A stretch of 64,000 nucleotides of DNA. Source: G965247265 sp965247265. Its GTDB lineage: Bacteria > Pseudomonadota > Gammaproteobacteria > UBA4575. Position numbers and translations under genes: made by a program. Position 1 is the first letter of the stretch. The number at the start of each line of letters is the position of its first letter. The notes below the pieces were generated by a model. The model ran no database searches, was not told the origin of the DNA, and saw only the letters and a program-made list of their open reading frames with translations. Location: contig OZ252002.1 in the NCBI GenBank assembly GCA_965247265.1, positions 186,001 through 250,000 of the forward strand, written 5' to 3'. Shown here piece by piece: positions 17,340 through 26,945 of this stretch.

Positions 17340-17340
17340 A

Positions 17341-17652
17341 TTAGTTGTGTGCTCGGTAATTCCGATAAACTCCGCCTTCAAAATTATCAAAGTAATCTTC
17401 GGTTAAAGGATGTGTAATTGGCTCAGGATTTTTATCGAGCTGCAAATGTCTTTCTGCTACATACGTTGTCATTAATTGCCCATCAACCAATACATGGTAC
17501 CAAGGCTTATCTTTTGGAGGTTTTGATTTAGCGACATGCTCATACCACTCACTCGTGCCACAGTACTCAGCATCAACGTCAAAAATAACTCCTCGATAAC
17601 TGAATTTACTATGTACAACTACCTGACCAATTGAAAACTGTGCTTGATGCAT
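17341..17652 (-). CDS. hspQ: Heat shock protein HspQ (hemimethylated DNA-binding family)
   Basis: The 103-residue protein carries the YccV/HspQ signature: FSIGQVVVHSKFSYRGVIFDVD, the central PWYHVLVDG, TYVAERHLQ, and the C-terminal YFDNFEGGVYR. In E. coli HspQ is an adaptor and specificity enhancer for Lon and affects DnaA stability. Length is normal. I could not find a convincing sigma32 promoter upstream. Confidence 0.9.
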   Translation of the reverse strand: MHQAQFSIGQVVVHSKFSYRGVIFDVDAEYCGTSEWYEHVAKSKPPKDKPWYHVLVDGQLMTTYVAERHLQLDKNPEPITHPLTEDYFDNFEGGVYRNYRAHN

Positions 17653-17856
17653 ACTTTCAACCCCTAATAAAATTTATTAACTAGGACTATTATAATAACT
17701 GCTTTTGAATTTTTAACACAATTCAAATTTGGCCAGTAATTATCAACCATCGAAATAGCCAATGGTTTATATATTTGAATCTGTTAGTCTATGTCGAACA
17801 GTTATACAACTATTTATTGATAGAACATCTGTGAAGTTAAAAGTGCTTGCAGTTTA

Positions 17857-18141
17857 ATGGCCACAAAAACTAAAGAGCAACGTATCTTAGTCGTCATGCG
17901 CAAACTTCTCGCGCAAATTGTAAAGGACACAACTCCCGGACCAGGTACGCGCCACCCACTAAATGAACAGACTATTAAGGATATTCGTGACTGCTTTGGC
18001 TTAATTGCAGCGCGAGAACGCGAACTTGCTAATGATGCAGGAATCGAAATTAACGACAGGCCACACTTTATTGATGAACCACAAACATCCAAGATCCTAA
18101 AGTTTAAACAGCCCGAAAAAAAACCTGATAACGATGATTAA
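17857..18141 (+). CDS. Conserved hypothetical protein
   Basis: The 94-residue protein has a helical first half (ILVVMRKLLAQIVKDTT), then HPLNEQTIKDIRDCFGLIAARERELAND and a charged tail ending in lysines and aspartates. Short proteins of this kind are widespread in gammaproteobacteria, sometimes loosely labelled as condensation proteins; the true function is unknown to me. No membrane segment or cysteine motif is present. It is flanked by spacers on both sides. Confidence 0.7.
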   Translation: MATKTKEQRILVVMRKLLAQIVKDTTPGPGTRHPLNEQTIKDIRDCFGLIAARERELANDAGIEINDRPHFIDEPQTSKILKFKQPEKKPDNDD

Positions 18142-18454
18142 ACAAACCCCAAAATCAAGTATGTAAATGCTGGAATTTTGTGGCTTCATAGCATAGAGAT
18201 ATATAAAGATTTGCGCACATAGTTTTTAAGTAACTCCCTTGAACTAGTTTAAGACAACGCTTTTAAATTTTCTTACACTCATAAAATGGGCAACACATAG
18301 AAGATTTAATTGTGTGTGCGAAAATTTAGATTGCACTTTTACAGAGAGCTGGTCGGCTATAAAAAATATTTACTTGAAACTAATTTGCATATTCCCTAAG
18401 CGGTAAAAGCATGTATATAATACGTGCGTCATTCAACTTATTATTAACCTATAA
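18142..18454. other. Intergenic spacer
   Basis: These 313 AT-rich bases separate the conserved hypothetical gene from the YkgJ-type gene. I saw no frame, RNA gene or strong hairpin; a promoter for the downstream gene presumably lies here. Confidence 0.5.
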
Positions 18455-18871
18455 ATGGAACGTTTAGCAGATATCAAAGTAAGGCTCGACCCTCAAATTG
18501 AAATTACAGCAGAAAATAAGTGTGGATTTTGTACAAATTCATATTGTTGCAATTACGTAACAGAAGAACTTTCTACGCCAAAAAGCAAAGAACAGTATGA
18601 ACATATGCTCTGGCAAGTGTCGCATGAGAATGTTGCAGTTTATAAAGACGAAGAAGGTTGGTGGATGACAGTATCAGCGCGCTGTAATCATCTTCAAAGT
18701 GATGGAGCTTGTGGGATATATGATGTTCGACCACAAATTTGTCGCGACCATACTAACGACTACTGTGAATTTGACGGACCAGCAGAAGAAGATTTTGACC
18801 TTTATTTCCCAGATTACGAATCATTACTAAAATATTGTAAAAAGCGGTTTAAACGCTGGAAACGAGGATAA
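18455..18871 (+). CDS. YkgJ-type cysteine cluster protein
   Basis: The 138-residue protein has the cysteine pattern of the YkgJ (CxxCxxxxCC) family: CGFCTNSYCCNY, then ARCNHLQSDGACGIYDVRPQICRDH and a last cysteine in NDYCEF. The cluster is predicted to bind zinc or an iron-sulfur centre; the family has no firmly known reaction. It ends 11 bp from the convergent HAD gene. Confidence 0.85.
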   Translation: MERLADIKVRLDPQIEITAENKCGFCTNSYCCNYVTEELSTPKSKEQYEHMLWQVSHENVAVYKDEEGWWMTVSARCNHLQSDGACGIYDVRPQICRDHTNDYCEFDGPAEEDFDLYFPDYESLLKYCKKRFKRWKRG

Positions 18872-18881
18872 TTATCCCTAG

Positions 18882-19544
18882 TTATATAGGCATAATTTGG
18901 GCAAAGTTTGATATCACTTGATAATGCAACGTATCTTGTTCTGGTTTTGAACTATCAGGCTGTTTGATAGTAATGAGGAATTGAATTCCAGAAGCTTTTG
19001 CTGCCGATAATACATTTACATTGTCATCAATAAATAAAGTGCGTTTCGGTTCATATGGCTCACATTCCATTAATTTTGCCCAAAATGATAAATCTTCTTT
19101 TGGGTAGCCATAATCATGTGACGATATTATCTTGTCAAAATGACTCTCTAGCTGCAGAAATTTCATTTTTATAGATACGCTATCTCTATGCGCATCTGTT
19201 ACTAGCAATACACGCTTATCAAGTCCATCTAGCTTCATAAGAAATTGTTTAACTTTAGGAAATATTTTTATTCGGTGAGATATTTCTTGTTTTAGTAAAA
19301 CAATATCAAGATCGAGCTCTCTAGCCCAACATTCAGTAGAGTACCAATCGAGTGTACCTATTTTGCTTTTATAGCGAGATAATAATTTTTGCTTGGCTTG
19401 ATTAAAATTAATTTTATGCTTTTGGCTATATCGCAATGGTACGTGTTCATGCCAGAAATAATTATCAAAATTTAAATCAAGTAACGTACCATCCATATCA
19501 AGGAAGACAGCTGATACTTTTCTCCAGTCCATTGGTATTTGCAT
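18882..19544 (-). CDS. yrfG: GMP/IMP nucleotidase-type HAD phosphatase
   Basis: The 220-residue HAD hydrolase has the nucleophile motif FLDMDGTLLDL, motif II VTDAHRD, the lysine segment YGYPKEDLSFW and the acidic motif FIDDN. The sequence WHEHVPLRY and the overall form match YrfG-type nucleotidases, which dephosphorylate IMP and GMP. The neighbouring cysQ is divergent, 32 bp away; yrfG and nudE/cysQ genes are neighbours in other gammaproteobacteria. Confidence 0.88.
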   Translation of the reverse strand: MQIPMDWRKVSAVFLDMDGTLLDLNFDNYFWHEHVPLRYSQKHKINFNQAKQKLLSRYKSKIGTLDWYSTECWARELDLDIVLLKQEISHRIKIFPKVKQFLMKLDGLDKRVLLVTDAHRDSVSIKMKFLQLESHFDKIISSHDYGYPKEDLSFWAKLMECEPYEPKRTLFIDDNVNVLSAAKASGIQFLITIKQPDSSKPEQDTLHYQVISNFAQIMPI

Positions 19545-19576
19545 ATACTTCGTTATCCTAGATAATCGTTACTATT

Positions 19577-20401
19577 ATGGAATTGAATAATAAACAGCTT
19601 GCCGAGCTCGTCAATCCAGTTTGTGAAATATCACAAAAGGCAGGATTGGCTATTATGAAAATCTACGAAGAAGGATTTGACATCAAGGAGAAAGATGACC
19701 GTTCTCCGTTGACCTCTGCGGATATCGCTTCACATCAACTCATCACAGAATGCTTACAAAAGCTTACACCCGATATTCCGGTCCTTTCTGAAGAATCGAG
19801 TGAGATCCCATACAGCGAAAGATCTTCTTGGAAAAATTACTGGCTCATTGACCCACTGGATGGAACACGAGAATTTATCAAAAGAAATGGTGAATTTACG
19901 GTGAATATCGCACTAATTACTAATCAAGTGGCAACATTAGGCGTCGTTTATATTCCTGTAAAAGATATCTATTATTTTGCTTCAAATGGCAATGGTGCAT
20001 TTAAAAAAGAACAAGACCAGCCTGCGGTTAAGATTAGTATTCGAAACTCCAGCCCGACTAGTAATCCGGTAATTTGCGGCAGTCGATCTCATGCCGGCAA
20101 GTCGTTGCAAGCACTGTTAACGGATATTGGTGATTACGAGTTACTGAGTATGGGAAGCTCTATCAAGACATGCTTAGTTGCAGAAGGCGTCGCGGATATC
20201 TATCCTCGATTTGGGCCCACATCTGAATGGGACACTGCAGCGGCACACTGCGTAGTAAATGAAGCAGGTGGCATTTTAGTAGACACAAAATTGAAACCAC
20301 TTCGTTATAATACAAAAGACTCTCTATTGAATCCTTCTTTTATTGTAATTGGAGATCTAAATGATTCCTGGCAAGAAATTTTAAAAAAGCATAGCAATTA
20401 A
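19577..20401 (+). CDS. cysQ: 3'(2'),5'-bisphosphate nucleotidase
   Basis: The 274-residue enzyme removes the 3'-phosphate from PAP, the by-product of sulfate assimilation. Metal-binding motifs of the inositol monophosphatase superfamily are visible: LSEESSE, WLIDPLDGTREF and WDTAAAHCVVNEAGG. Length matches CysQ. Its last codons overlap the convergent lipoprotein gene by 4 bp. Confidence 0.92.
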   Translation: MELNNKQLAELVNPVCEISQKAGLAIMKIYEEGFDIKEKDDRSPLTSADIASHQLITECLQKLTPDIPVLSEESSEIPYSERSSWKNYWLIDPLDGTREFIKRNGEFTVNIALITNQVATLGVVYIPVKDIYYFASNGNGAFKKEQDQPAVKISIRNSSPTSNPVICGSRSHAGKSLQALLTDIGDYELLSMGSSIKTCLVAEGVADIYPRFGPTSEWDTAAAHCVVNEAGGILVDTKLKPLRYNTKDSLLNPSFIVIGDLNDSWQEILKKHSN

Positions 20402-20838
20402 AATTTTGGTAACCCACTATCTAGAAACCAAATTCCAAACTCATCAAAAAACCACCATGTCTGAACGTCTCGAACCGTTTTCACAGAATTGGTCGTTTCA
20501 AAATAAAAGGTGATTTCTGCTTCAACGACTGCGCCTTTATATTCAGTATCTAATGCTACTTTCTTGATTTCATACTCTGTAACACGCAAATTTTTGAACC
20601 TATCTAAATTTGTATCAGCGGGTGATTCATCTTTATGTCGAACCATGTTAATCGCTGCTTCAAACTCCTCCCAGCGCAGCAAACGTCCATATAACTTTAT
20701 CCTTTCATCGAAAGCATTTAAGGACTTTTTTTCTTTATGCTTAGTAATTGGAGACGCGCACCCGTCAAGCAAATAGTTAAAAGAGAAGACGCATATAAAA
20801 CAATAAATAACTAACTTGTATTTAAACACCTTTGGCAA
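20398..20838 (-). CDS. Predicted lipoprotein of unknown function
   Basis: The 146-residue product starts with a basic N-terminus, a hydrophobic stretch VIYCFICVFSFNYL and the lipobox LLDGC at about residue 27. The mature part includes LRVTEYEIKKV, EITFYFETTNSVKTVRD and QTWWFFDEFGIWFLDSGLP, in the style of small NTF2-like or periplasmic accessory lipoproteins. I do not recognise a specific family. The zinc-type dehydrogenase gene ends the opposite way 31 bp upstream in transcriptional terms. Confidence 0.75.
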   Translation of the reverse strand: MPKVFKYKLVIYCFICVFSFNYLLDGCASPITKHKEKKSLNAFDERIKLYGRLLRWEEFEAAINMVRHKDESPADTNLDRFKNLRVTEYEIKKVALDTEYKGAVVEAEITFYFETTNSVKTVRDVQTWWFFDEFGIWFLDSGLPKF

Positions 20839-20869
20839 TATCTATTTCTAATTAAAAAATCTATCTTTA

Positions 20870-21898
20870 TTAAGATTCCCATCCCTGTAATACAATTTTA
20901 CCTATTGTATGTCGACCTTCTATTTCAGCATGAGCTTGCTTTAAGTTTGTTGCATTTATAGGTTTTAGCACTTTATCTAGCGTCGTCTTCAATTTTCCAA
21001 CATCAATTAATTCGGATACACGATTAAGCAAATGATGCTGCTCGATCATATCTTCAGTTTCATACATGGAGCGGGTAAACATAAACTCCCAAGAGAATGT
21101 GGCACTTTTACTCTTCAACGTGCCAAGATCCACATCGCCAGAAGTTTCAACAATTGAACAAATTTTACCCTGAGGGGCAACAACGCCTGCCATCGTTTGC
21201 CAGTGCTCATCCGTGTCATTAAAGCATAAAATATAATCATACCCATCTATACCAAGCTCACCCATTTGCTCTGAGATATCTAAGTAATGATTAATTACAT
21301 GATCCGCACCCAATTTCTGGCACCATTTTTTTGATTCAGGACGAGAAGCCGTTGCAGTTATCGTAACGTTTGCAATCACTTTCGCAAACTGAGTTGCAAT
21401 AGAGCCGACTCCACCAGCACCACCAATAATCAGCAATTGTTTACCAGCGTCTTTTCCTTCTGCATTTACGCCCAGTCGATCAAATAAAGCTTCCCATGCT
21501 GTGATACTGGTTAGCGGCAACGCTGCTGCTTGAGCAAAATCTATACTTTTAGGCTTTGCACCAACAATACGTTCATCAACAATATGGAATTCACTATTAC
21601 AACCTGGTTTAACAAAGCTCCCCGCATAAAATACTTCATCTCCTGGTTGGAATAGACTCGTATTGGGACCCGTAGCATCCACTACACCAGCCACATCCCA
21701 ACCTAAAATTCGTGGACTATCTTCTACTTTGTCTTGTGGCGCACGCATTTTGGTATCCACTGGATTCACTGCAACTGCATGCACATTAACCAAAATTTCG
21801 TTACCTTGAGGACTAGGCTTATCAATATCTAAATCTAGTAACGCGTCTTTTTGATCAATTGGAAGATATTTATATAGCCCGACCGCTTTCAATGTCAT
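20870..21898 (-). CDS. Zinc-type alcohol dehydrogenase-like NADPH oxidoreductase
   Basis: The 342-residue medium-chain reductase has a GroES-like N-terminal part with NPVDTKMRAP and ILGWDVAGVV, then the Rossmann motif GGAGGVGSIATQ. The catalytic zinc ligands of true alcohol dehydrogenases are absent, as in quinone and enone reductases of the zinc-type alcohol dehydrogenase-like subfamily. It probably reduces quinones or unsaturated carbonyls with NADPH. It is monocistronic and there is no pathway context. Confidence 0.85.
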   Translation of the reverse strand: MTLKAVGLYKYLPIDQKDALLDLDIDKPSPQGNEILVNVHAVAVNPVDTKMRAPQDKVEDSPRILGWDVAGVVDATGPNTSLFQPGDEVFYAGSFVKPGCNSEFHIVDERIVGAKPKSIDFAQAAALPLTSITAWEALFDRLGVNAEGKDAGKQLLIIGGAGGVGSIATQFAKVIANVTITATASRPESKKWCQKLGADHVINHYLDISEQMGELGIDGYDYILCFNDTDEHWQTMAGVVAPQGKICSIVETSGDVDLGTLKSKSATFSWEFMFTRSMYETEDMIEQHHLLNRVSELIDVGKLKTTLDKVLKPINATNLKQAHAEIEGRHTIGKIVLQGWES

Positions 21899-22137
21899 TC
21901 TCCATAATTATTGTTTAGGGATTAGCATACATCATTTAGTAGTATAACCCGAAGCAAGCCACAATTTTATTTCAAAACTGGTTAGTCTTCGAGTGTTTCT
22001 GTAAAAATCTATAAGAAGCTATTATTAAAATTGCTATAAAACAAATAGCCAATTATCGCTAATTTTAGAAAAATAAGAGTGGTGCGTCTAAACGTGGAAA
22101 AATAATATACCTTGCAACACGGGTAAATTATTAAGAT

Positions 22138-24492
22138 TTAACTTTTTGATAAATACATCCAAGTACTGATTACAGAATCTGGATTCAATGAAATACTATC
22201 GATTCCTTGCTTTACCAACCAACTTGCAAAATCAGGGTAATCTGAAGGACCTTGGCCACAAATACCTACATATTTATTAGCATTCTTACATGACTGTATT
22301 GCCATCTGTATCAGAGCTTTTACCGCTTCATTTCTTTCATCAAACTTGTCTGCTATTAATTCCGAATCACGATCCACTGCAAGCGTCATCTGGGTAAGAT
22401 CATTAGATCCGATTGAGTAACCATCAAAATATTGTAAAAACTGATCTGCTAAAATTGCATTTGAAGGAATTTCGCACATCATTATTACTTTTAATTCATT
22501 CTCTCCACGAACTAATCCATATTTCGAAAGTAATTCAATAACATCTTTTGCTTCATCAATGGTTCGAACAAACGGGATCATAATTTGAACATTTTTAAAC
22601 CCCAAAATATCTCGTACATTTTTTACCGCCTGACATTCCATTTCAAAACATGCTTCAAACATTTCTGATATATAGCGAGAAGCACCACGATACCCAATCA
22701 TTGGATTATCTTCTTTTGGTTCATACAGACTCCCGCCTAACAAATTTGCATATTCGTTAGATTTAAAATCTGAAAGTCGAACAATTACTGGTTTGCCCTC
22801 AAATGCTGCAGCAAGTTTTGAAATTCCTTCAGTTAATTTAGCTATATAAAATACAATCGGATCAGAATAAGCGGCAATTTGTGATTCAATCTTAGCTTTC
22901 AGATCGCCAGTAATTGAATCAAAATCTATCAGGGCACGCGGGTGAATGCCTATCATATTGTTAATTATAAATTCCAACCGTGCTAAACCAATTCCTGCAT
23001 TGGGTATTTGTGAAAATGAAAAAGCTCTGTCAGGATTCCCAACATTTAGCATGATCTTAATAGGAATATCTGGCATTTTACTTAATTGAAATTCATTTTT
23101 TTTGTAGTCAAGTCTTCCTTCATAAACATATCCTGTATCACCTTCTGCACATGAAATAGTTATATCTTGTTTTTGCTTTATTACAGTAGTCGCATCACTG
23201 CAACCAACAATTGCAGGCACGCCTAATTCACGCGCTATAATTGCTGCATGACACGTTCTACCGCCTCTGTTTGTAACAATTGCAGACGCGCGTTGCATAA
23301 CTGGTTCCCAGTCCGGATCAGTCATATCTGTAACCAATACATCTCCTTTTTGTAACTGTTCAATTTGTTTAATTGAACTAATTATCTGTGCCTTTCCCAC
23401 ACCAATTCGATTACCTATACTTCTGCCTGAAGTAATAATTTTTGATTTCTCATTTAGAGTAAATTTTTCAATAATTTTCTTTTCATTGCTTTGAACAGTT
23501 TCCGGTCTAGCTTGCACAATATAGAGTTGTTGATCATTCCCATCTTTAGCCCATTCTATATCCATAGGTCGTTGATAATGCTCTTCAATCAAAATTGCCG
23601 TTTGAGCCAACATCTGCGCATCATCATCATCGATACAAAAAGAAATCTGATCATCAGGATCGACTTCAACCACTTCAACGCCACTTTCAGAGTCATTAAA
23701 AATCATTTTCTGCAACTTACTCCCACAAGTGCGCCCAATGACTGCTAATTGTCCACGTTGCAAAGCTGTTTTTGATACATAAAATTCATCTGGATTAATT
23801 TGACCTTGAACAATTGTTTCACCCAAACCATAGTTCGCTGTAATAAAAACGACATCTTTAAAGCCAGACTCGGTATCTAAGGTAAACATTACACCGCTTG
23901 ATGCTAAATCACTTCGAACCATTTGTTGGATACCTGCAGAAATAGAGACATCCTTATGCTCAAAGCCTTTATGAACGCGATATGCAATAGCGCGATCATT
24001 AAATAGTGAAGCAAAAACCTTCTTAACTGCATCAAGCACATCTGTAACTCCGCAAATATTAAGATACGTATCCTGCTGACCTGCAAAAGATGCGTCGGGT
24101 AGATCTTCTGCTGTCGCTGAAGAGCGAACAGCAACCGCTACATTCGAACAGGTTGAATTCTCTAAATTTTTATAGGAGCTTTTAATATCAGTTGTTAGCA
24201 ATTCTGGTAAGGACGCCTGTAAAATCCAACTGCGTATATTTTTGCCTACTTTAACGAGTTGGGTAATATCATCAACATCTAAATTTTCTAGTTGTTGAGC
24301 AATTTTTAATTCTAAATTGCTTTCCTTCAGGAATAATTGATATGCGTCTGTTGTAGTAGCAAATCCGCCTGGTACTGCCACACCAACCGAGCTAAGATGA
24401 TTTATTATTTCACCTAGAGATGCGTTCTTTCCACCGACAATTGGCAATTCATGCAAACTTATATCTGATAATTGTATTGTTAGTCGATTCAT
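22138..24492 (-). CDS. ppsA: Phosphoenolpyruvate synthase
   Basis: The 784-residue enzyme makes PEP from pyruvate and ATP for gluconeogenesis. The N-terminal ATP-binding domain starts LPIVGGKNASLGE and includes VRSSATAEDLPDASFAGQQ. The central swivel domain carries the phospho-histidine in GGRTCHAAII at about residue 413. The C-terminal TIM barrel has IGSNDLTQM and ends near the catalytic cysteine in YVGICGQGPSDYP. I start at the ATG in MNRLTIQL rather than 13 codons earlier, because the longer frame overlaps the divergent ppsR. Only 18 bp separate the two start codons. Confidence 0.95.
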   Translation of the reverse strand: MNRLTIQLSDISLHELPIVGGKNASLGEIINHLSSVGVAVPGGFATTTDAYQLFLKESNLELKIAQQLENLDVDDITQLVKVGKNIRSWILQASLPELLTTDIKSSYKNLENSTCSNVAVAVRSSATAEDLPDASFAGQQDTYLNICGVTDVLDAVKKVFASLFNDRAIAYRVHKGFEHKDVSISAGIQQMVRSDLASSGVMFTLDTESGFKDVVFITANYGLGETIVQGQINPDEFYVSKTALQRGQLAVIGRTCGSKLQKMIFNDSESGVEVVEVDPDDQISFCIDDDDAQMLAQTAILIEEHYQRPMDIEWAKDGNDQQLYIVQARPETVQSNEKKIIEKFTLNEKSKIITSGRSIGNRIGVGKAQIISSIKQIEQLQKGDVLVTDMTDPDWEPVMQRASAIVTNRGGRTCHAAIIARELGVPAIVGCSDATTVIKQKQDITISCAEGDTGYVYEGRLDYKKNEFQLSKMPDIPIKIMLNVGNPDRAFSFSQIPNAGIGLARLEFIINNMIGIHPRALIDFDSITGDLKAKIESQIAAYSDPIVFYIAKLTEGISKLAAAFEGKPVIVRLSDFKSNEYANLLGGSLYEPKEDNPMIGYRGASRYISEMFEACFEMECQAVKNVRDILGFKNVQIMIPFVRTIDEAKDVIELLSKYGLVRGENELKVIMMCEIPSNAILADQFLQYFDGYSIGSNDLTQMTLAVDRDSELIADKFDERNEAVKALIQMAIQSCKNANKYVGICGQGPSDYPDFASWLVKQGIDSISLNPDSVISTWMYLSKS

Positions 24493-24510
24493 AAAATTAA
24501 ATGCCTTAGC

Positions 24511-25344
24511 ATGAATTCTAAAAAAATCCAAAACGTTTTTCTTGTTTCTGATAGTACCGGTATAACCATTGACTCATTAGGCCAATCATTATTTACTCAA
24601 TTCCCAGACATTCAGTTTGAAAAAACCGTTTTCCCATTTGTTTCTAGTCAAAATGAAGCCACGCGTGTAATTGCACATATACAAAATATTTCTTCTAACC
24701 AAGAAACACCCCCGCTTGTATTTACAAGTTTAGCAAATGAGCGGCTTAAAAATTTATTTTTCTCAAACGGGATTTCAGTCATTGATATTTTTTCTACGTT
24801 TATACCTGCCATGGAAGCACAGCTAGAAGCTCATGCATCACATGCAATTGGCGAAACTCATAGAGTAAGTAATACAACTCAATATATTAAACGCATTGAT
24901 GCGTTAAACTTTACACTAAGTCACGACGATGGAATGAAAATTAATGATATGGAAAGTGCGGATATTATATTAACAGGTGTGTCACGTAGCGGGAAAACAC
25001 CAACATGTCTATATCTTGCCATGCACTATAATTTAAAAGCTGCTAATTACCCACTTGTTGATAATGACTTCGACAACAAACACCTTCCACAGCCCATTGC
25101 AGAATTTAAAAAGCGTGTATTTGGGCTAACCATTTCGCCACAGCAGCTTCGTAAAATTAGAGAAGAAAGAAAGCCGAATAGCAATTATTCTTCGTACAAA
25201 CAATGCGAGTTCGAAACCAAAAAGGCTGAGGCGATATTTAAGAGCTCGAATTTACCATTTATAGATACAACAGCAATCTCTATTGAAGAAATCGCAACTA
25301 CAATTATTCAGCGATTGAATTTAAAAATACAGGGAAAATGGTAA
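24511..25344 (+). CDS. ppsR: PEP synthase regulatory kinase/pyrophosphorylase
   Basis: The 277-residue DUF299 protein phosphorylates and dephosphorylates a threonine of PEP synthase, switching it by ADP level. The N-terminus VFLVSDSTGIT and the P-loop GVSRSGKTPTCLYLA are diagnostic, and AANYPLV and FGLTISPQQL follow. Its location head-to-head with ppsA is the classical arrangement. Confidence 0.94.
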   Translation: MNSKKIQNVFLVSDSTGITIDSLGQSLFTQFPDIQFEKTVFPFVSSQNEATRVIAHIQNISSNQETPPLVFTSLANERLKNLFFSNGISVIDIFSTFIPAMEAQLEAHASHAIGETHRVSNTTQYIKRIDALNFTLSHDDGMKINDMESADIILTGVSRSGKTPTCLYLAMHYNLKAANYPLVDNDFDNKHLPQPIAEFKKRVFGLTISPQQLRKIREERKPNSNYSSYKQCEFETKKAEAIFKSSNLPFIDTTAISIEEIATTIIQRLNLKIQGKW

Positions 25345-25369
25345 TTTACTTAAAGGAGCTATTTTAAAC

Positions 25370-25651
25370 TTAGTGAGTGATTCCGCTTTGTGCATCACTA
25401 TGTAAATATATCGCGCACGCAACGCGTAAAAACGAAGTAAAATTTGTGACCTCTTTATGAGTTGCCAAGATTTCATCATAAAGCACATTGATAAATTGCG
25501 GCACACTCTGTCCTTCTTTATTAGCCATTTGATTTAAAATGATCCAAAATTCATTTTCTAACCGAATACTGGTCACAAAACCGTGAATACGAATAGAGCG
25601 GCTATCACAATAATAACGGTCACGCAAAGCGCCAGCATAGATATTGCACAT
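25370..25651 (-). CDS. Ribbon-helix-helix domain protein
   Basis: The 93-residue protein contains a ribbon-helix-helix-type segment: IRIHGFVTSIRLENEFWIILNQMANKEGQSVPQFI (two pieces, residues about 20-54), in which a strand is followed by two helices. Stand-alone proteins of this group are usually small DNA-binding regulators. The start is not secure; ATG 25651 has no strong ribosome-binding site. No partner toxin gene is adjacent. Confidence 0.65.
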   Translation of the reverse strand: MCNIYAGALRDRYYCDSRSIRIHGFVTSIRLENEFWIILNQMANKEGQSVPQFINVLYDEILATHKEVTNFTSFLRVACAIYLHSDAQSGITH

Positions 25652-25898
25652 ATTGTATTAACCTTATAAGTAAAAATTATAATTATTGTTTGAACAGATT
25701 TGCTCTGTTGAATACTTTATAGAATAAATTCATAGTTTAGACAAGGATAAACAAAGATATAGCAAATTAATCTTGAGTATTTTCATAATAATTTACAAAA
25801 TAACACAATTAAATAAGTAGTATTAGACTACTACCTCATTGTATAAATAGATTTTTATACTTATAAGTTACCTAGCCAATCTAAAGCGAGATAAAACA

Positions 25899-26294
25899 AT
25901 GGCGAAAGTTATCCATTCGATGATTCGTGTATTAGATATTGACAGATCAAAAGACTTTTATGAAAAAGCCTTTAATTTAAAAGAAAAAAGACATCTAGAT
26001 TTTGATGATTTTGCTCTAGTCTATTTAGGCAATGAAGAAAATGACTTTGAAATTGAGCTAACACTCAATAAAGGTCAAGTGGAAGCCTATACGCATGGCA
26101 ATGGATATGGGCACGTTGCAGTGTGTGTAGATGATCTTGATGCTGAACATGCGCGTATTTCATCACTTGGGTTTGAGCCTCAGGATGTCGTTGAATTTAG
26201 TCCTGGCGGCGAATTGCTCGCAAAATTTTTCTTCATCAAAGATCCTGATGGGTATGAAATTGAAGTGCTGCAACGACACGGCTCTTATACATAA
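25899..26294 (+). CDS. gloA: Lactoylglutathione lyase (glyoxalase I) family protein
   Basis: The 131-residue VOC-fold protein has both beta-alpha-beta-beta-beta halves. Likely metal ligands are the His in KVIHSMIRV, Glu in FEIELT, His in YGHVAVCVDDL and Glu in YEIEVLQ. Glyoxalase I converts the methylglyoxal-glutathione hemithioacetal to lactoylglutathione. It is a single gene, ahead of the Tat-exported dehydrogenase pair. Confidence 0.88.
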   Translation: MAKVIHSMIRVLDIDRSKDFYEKAFNLKEKRHLDFDDFALVYLGNEENDFEIELTLNKGQVEAYTHGNGYGHVAVCVDDLDAEHARISSLGFEPQDVVEFSPGGELLAKFFFIKDPDGYEIEVLQRHGSYT

Positions 26295-26369
26295 ATATTC
26301 TAATAAGTATTATTTAATCGCCTCACATTATTAATAATAACTACGAGAGGCAAAACGGAGGAGGTAAAT

Positions 26370-26930
26370 ATGTTAGACATAGATCTAACTCGTCGCGAAT
26401 TTTTACAGTCAAGTAGCACTGTTTTAATCGGCACTATCGCAGCAAGTTCTGGCATACTTGGAATGCTTGCTCCAAGTCAAACTTGGGCACTCGAGCTAAC
26501 AACGCTGGATAAAACAACTGCAGAAACTTTATTACATGCAACACGATATATATATCCACACAAAACATTGGACGATGCGGTATATGCGTTGGTTGTAAAA
26601 GACTTGGATTCTGCCGCTAGTGATAAAGACACAGAAAAATTACTCACTGAAGGTGTTGCTGCCTTAAACAAATCTGCTGGCGGGGATTGGCTTGCAGCAG
26701 ATAGTGATAAACAATTTTCAACTCTAGACAACATGTCGGATAGTGATTTCTTTCAAAAAATCCGTGGTACAGCCATAGTTTCTCTCTATAACAATGAAAT
26801 GGCATGGGCTCACTTTGGTTATGAAGGTGATGCCTGGACAAAAGGTGGTTATTTAACACGTGGCTTTAATGATTTGAAGTGGCTACCTGACCCACCTAAA
26901 AATGCCAGTCCACCACCATACATACAATAA
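26370..26930 (+). CDS. Tat-exported small subunit of a GMC-type dehydrogenase
   Basis: The 186-residue protein begins with a twin-arginine signal, TRREFLQSSS, and a hydrophobic stretch ending in ALEL near residue 40. The mature part resembles the gluconate 2-dehydrogenase subunit 3 family (TLLHATRYIYPHK). Such subunits carry the FAD subunit across the membrane as a folded complex. GAGGAGG lies 9 bp before the ATG. The GMC oxidoreductase starts 15 bp later, so they are one operon. No cytochrome c subunit gene follows, unlike classical three-subunit enzymes. Confidence 0.82.
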   Translation: MLDIDLTRREFLQSSSTVLIGTIAASSGILGMLAPSQTWALELTTLDKTTAETLLHATRYIYPHKTLDDAVYALVVKDLDSAASDKDTEKLLTEGVAALNKSAGGDWLAADSDKQFSTLDNMSDSDFFQKIRGTAIVSLYNNEMAWAHFGYEGDAWTKGGYLTRGFNDLKWLPDPPKNASPPPYIQ

Positions 26931-26945
26931 TAAGGAGAACTCACT

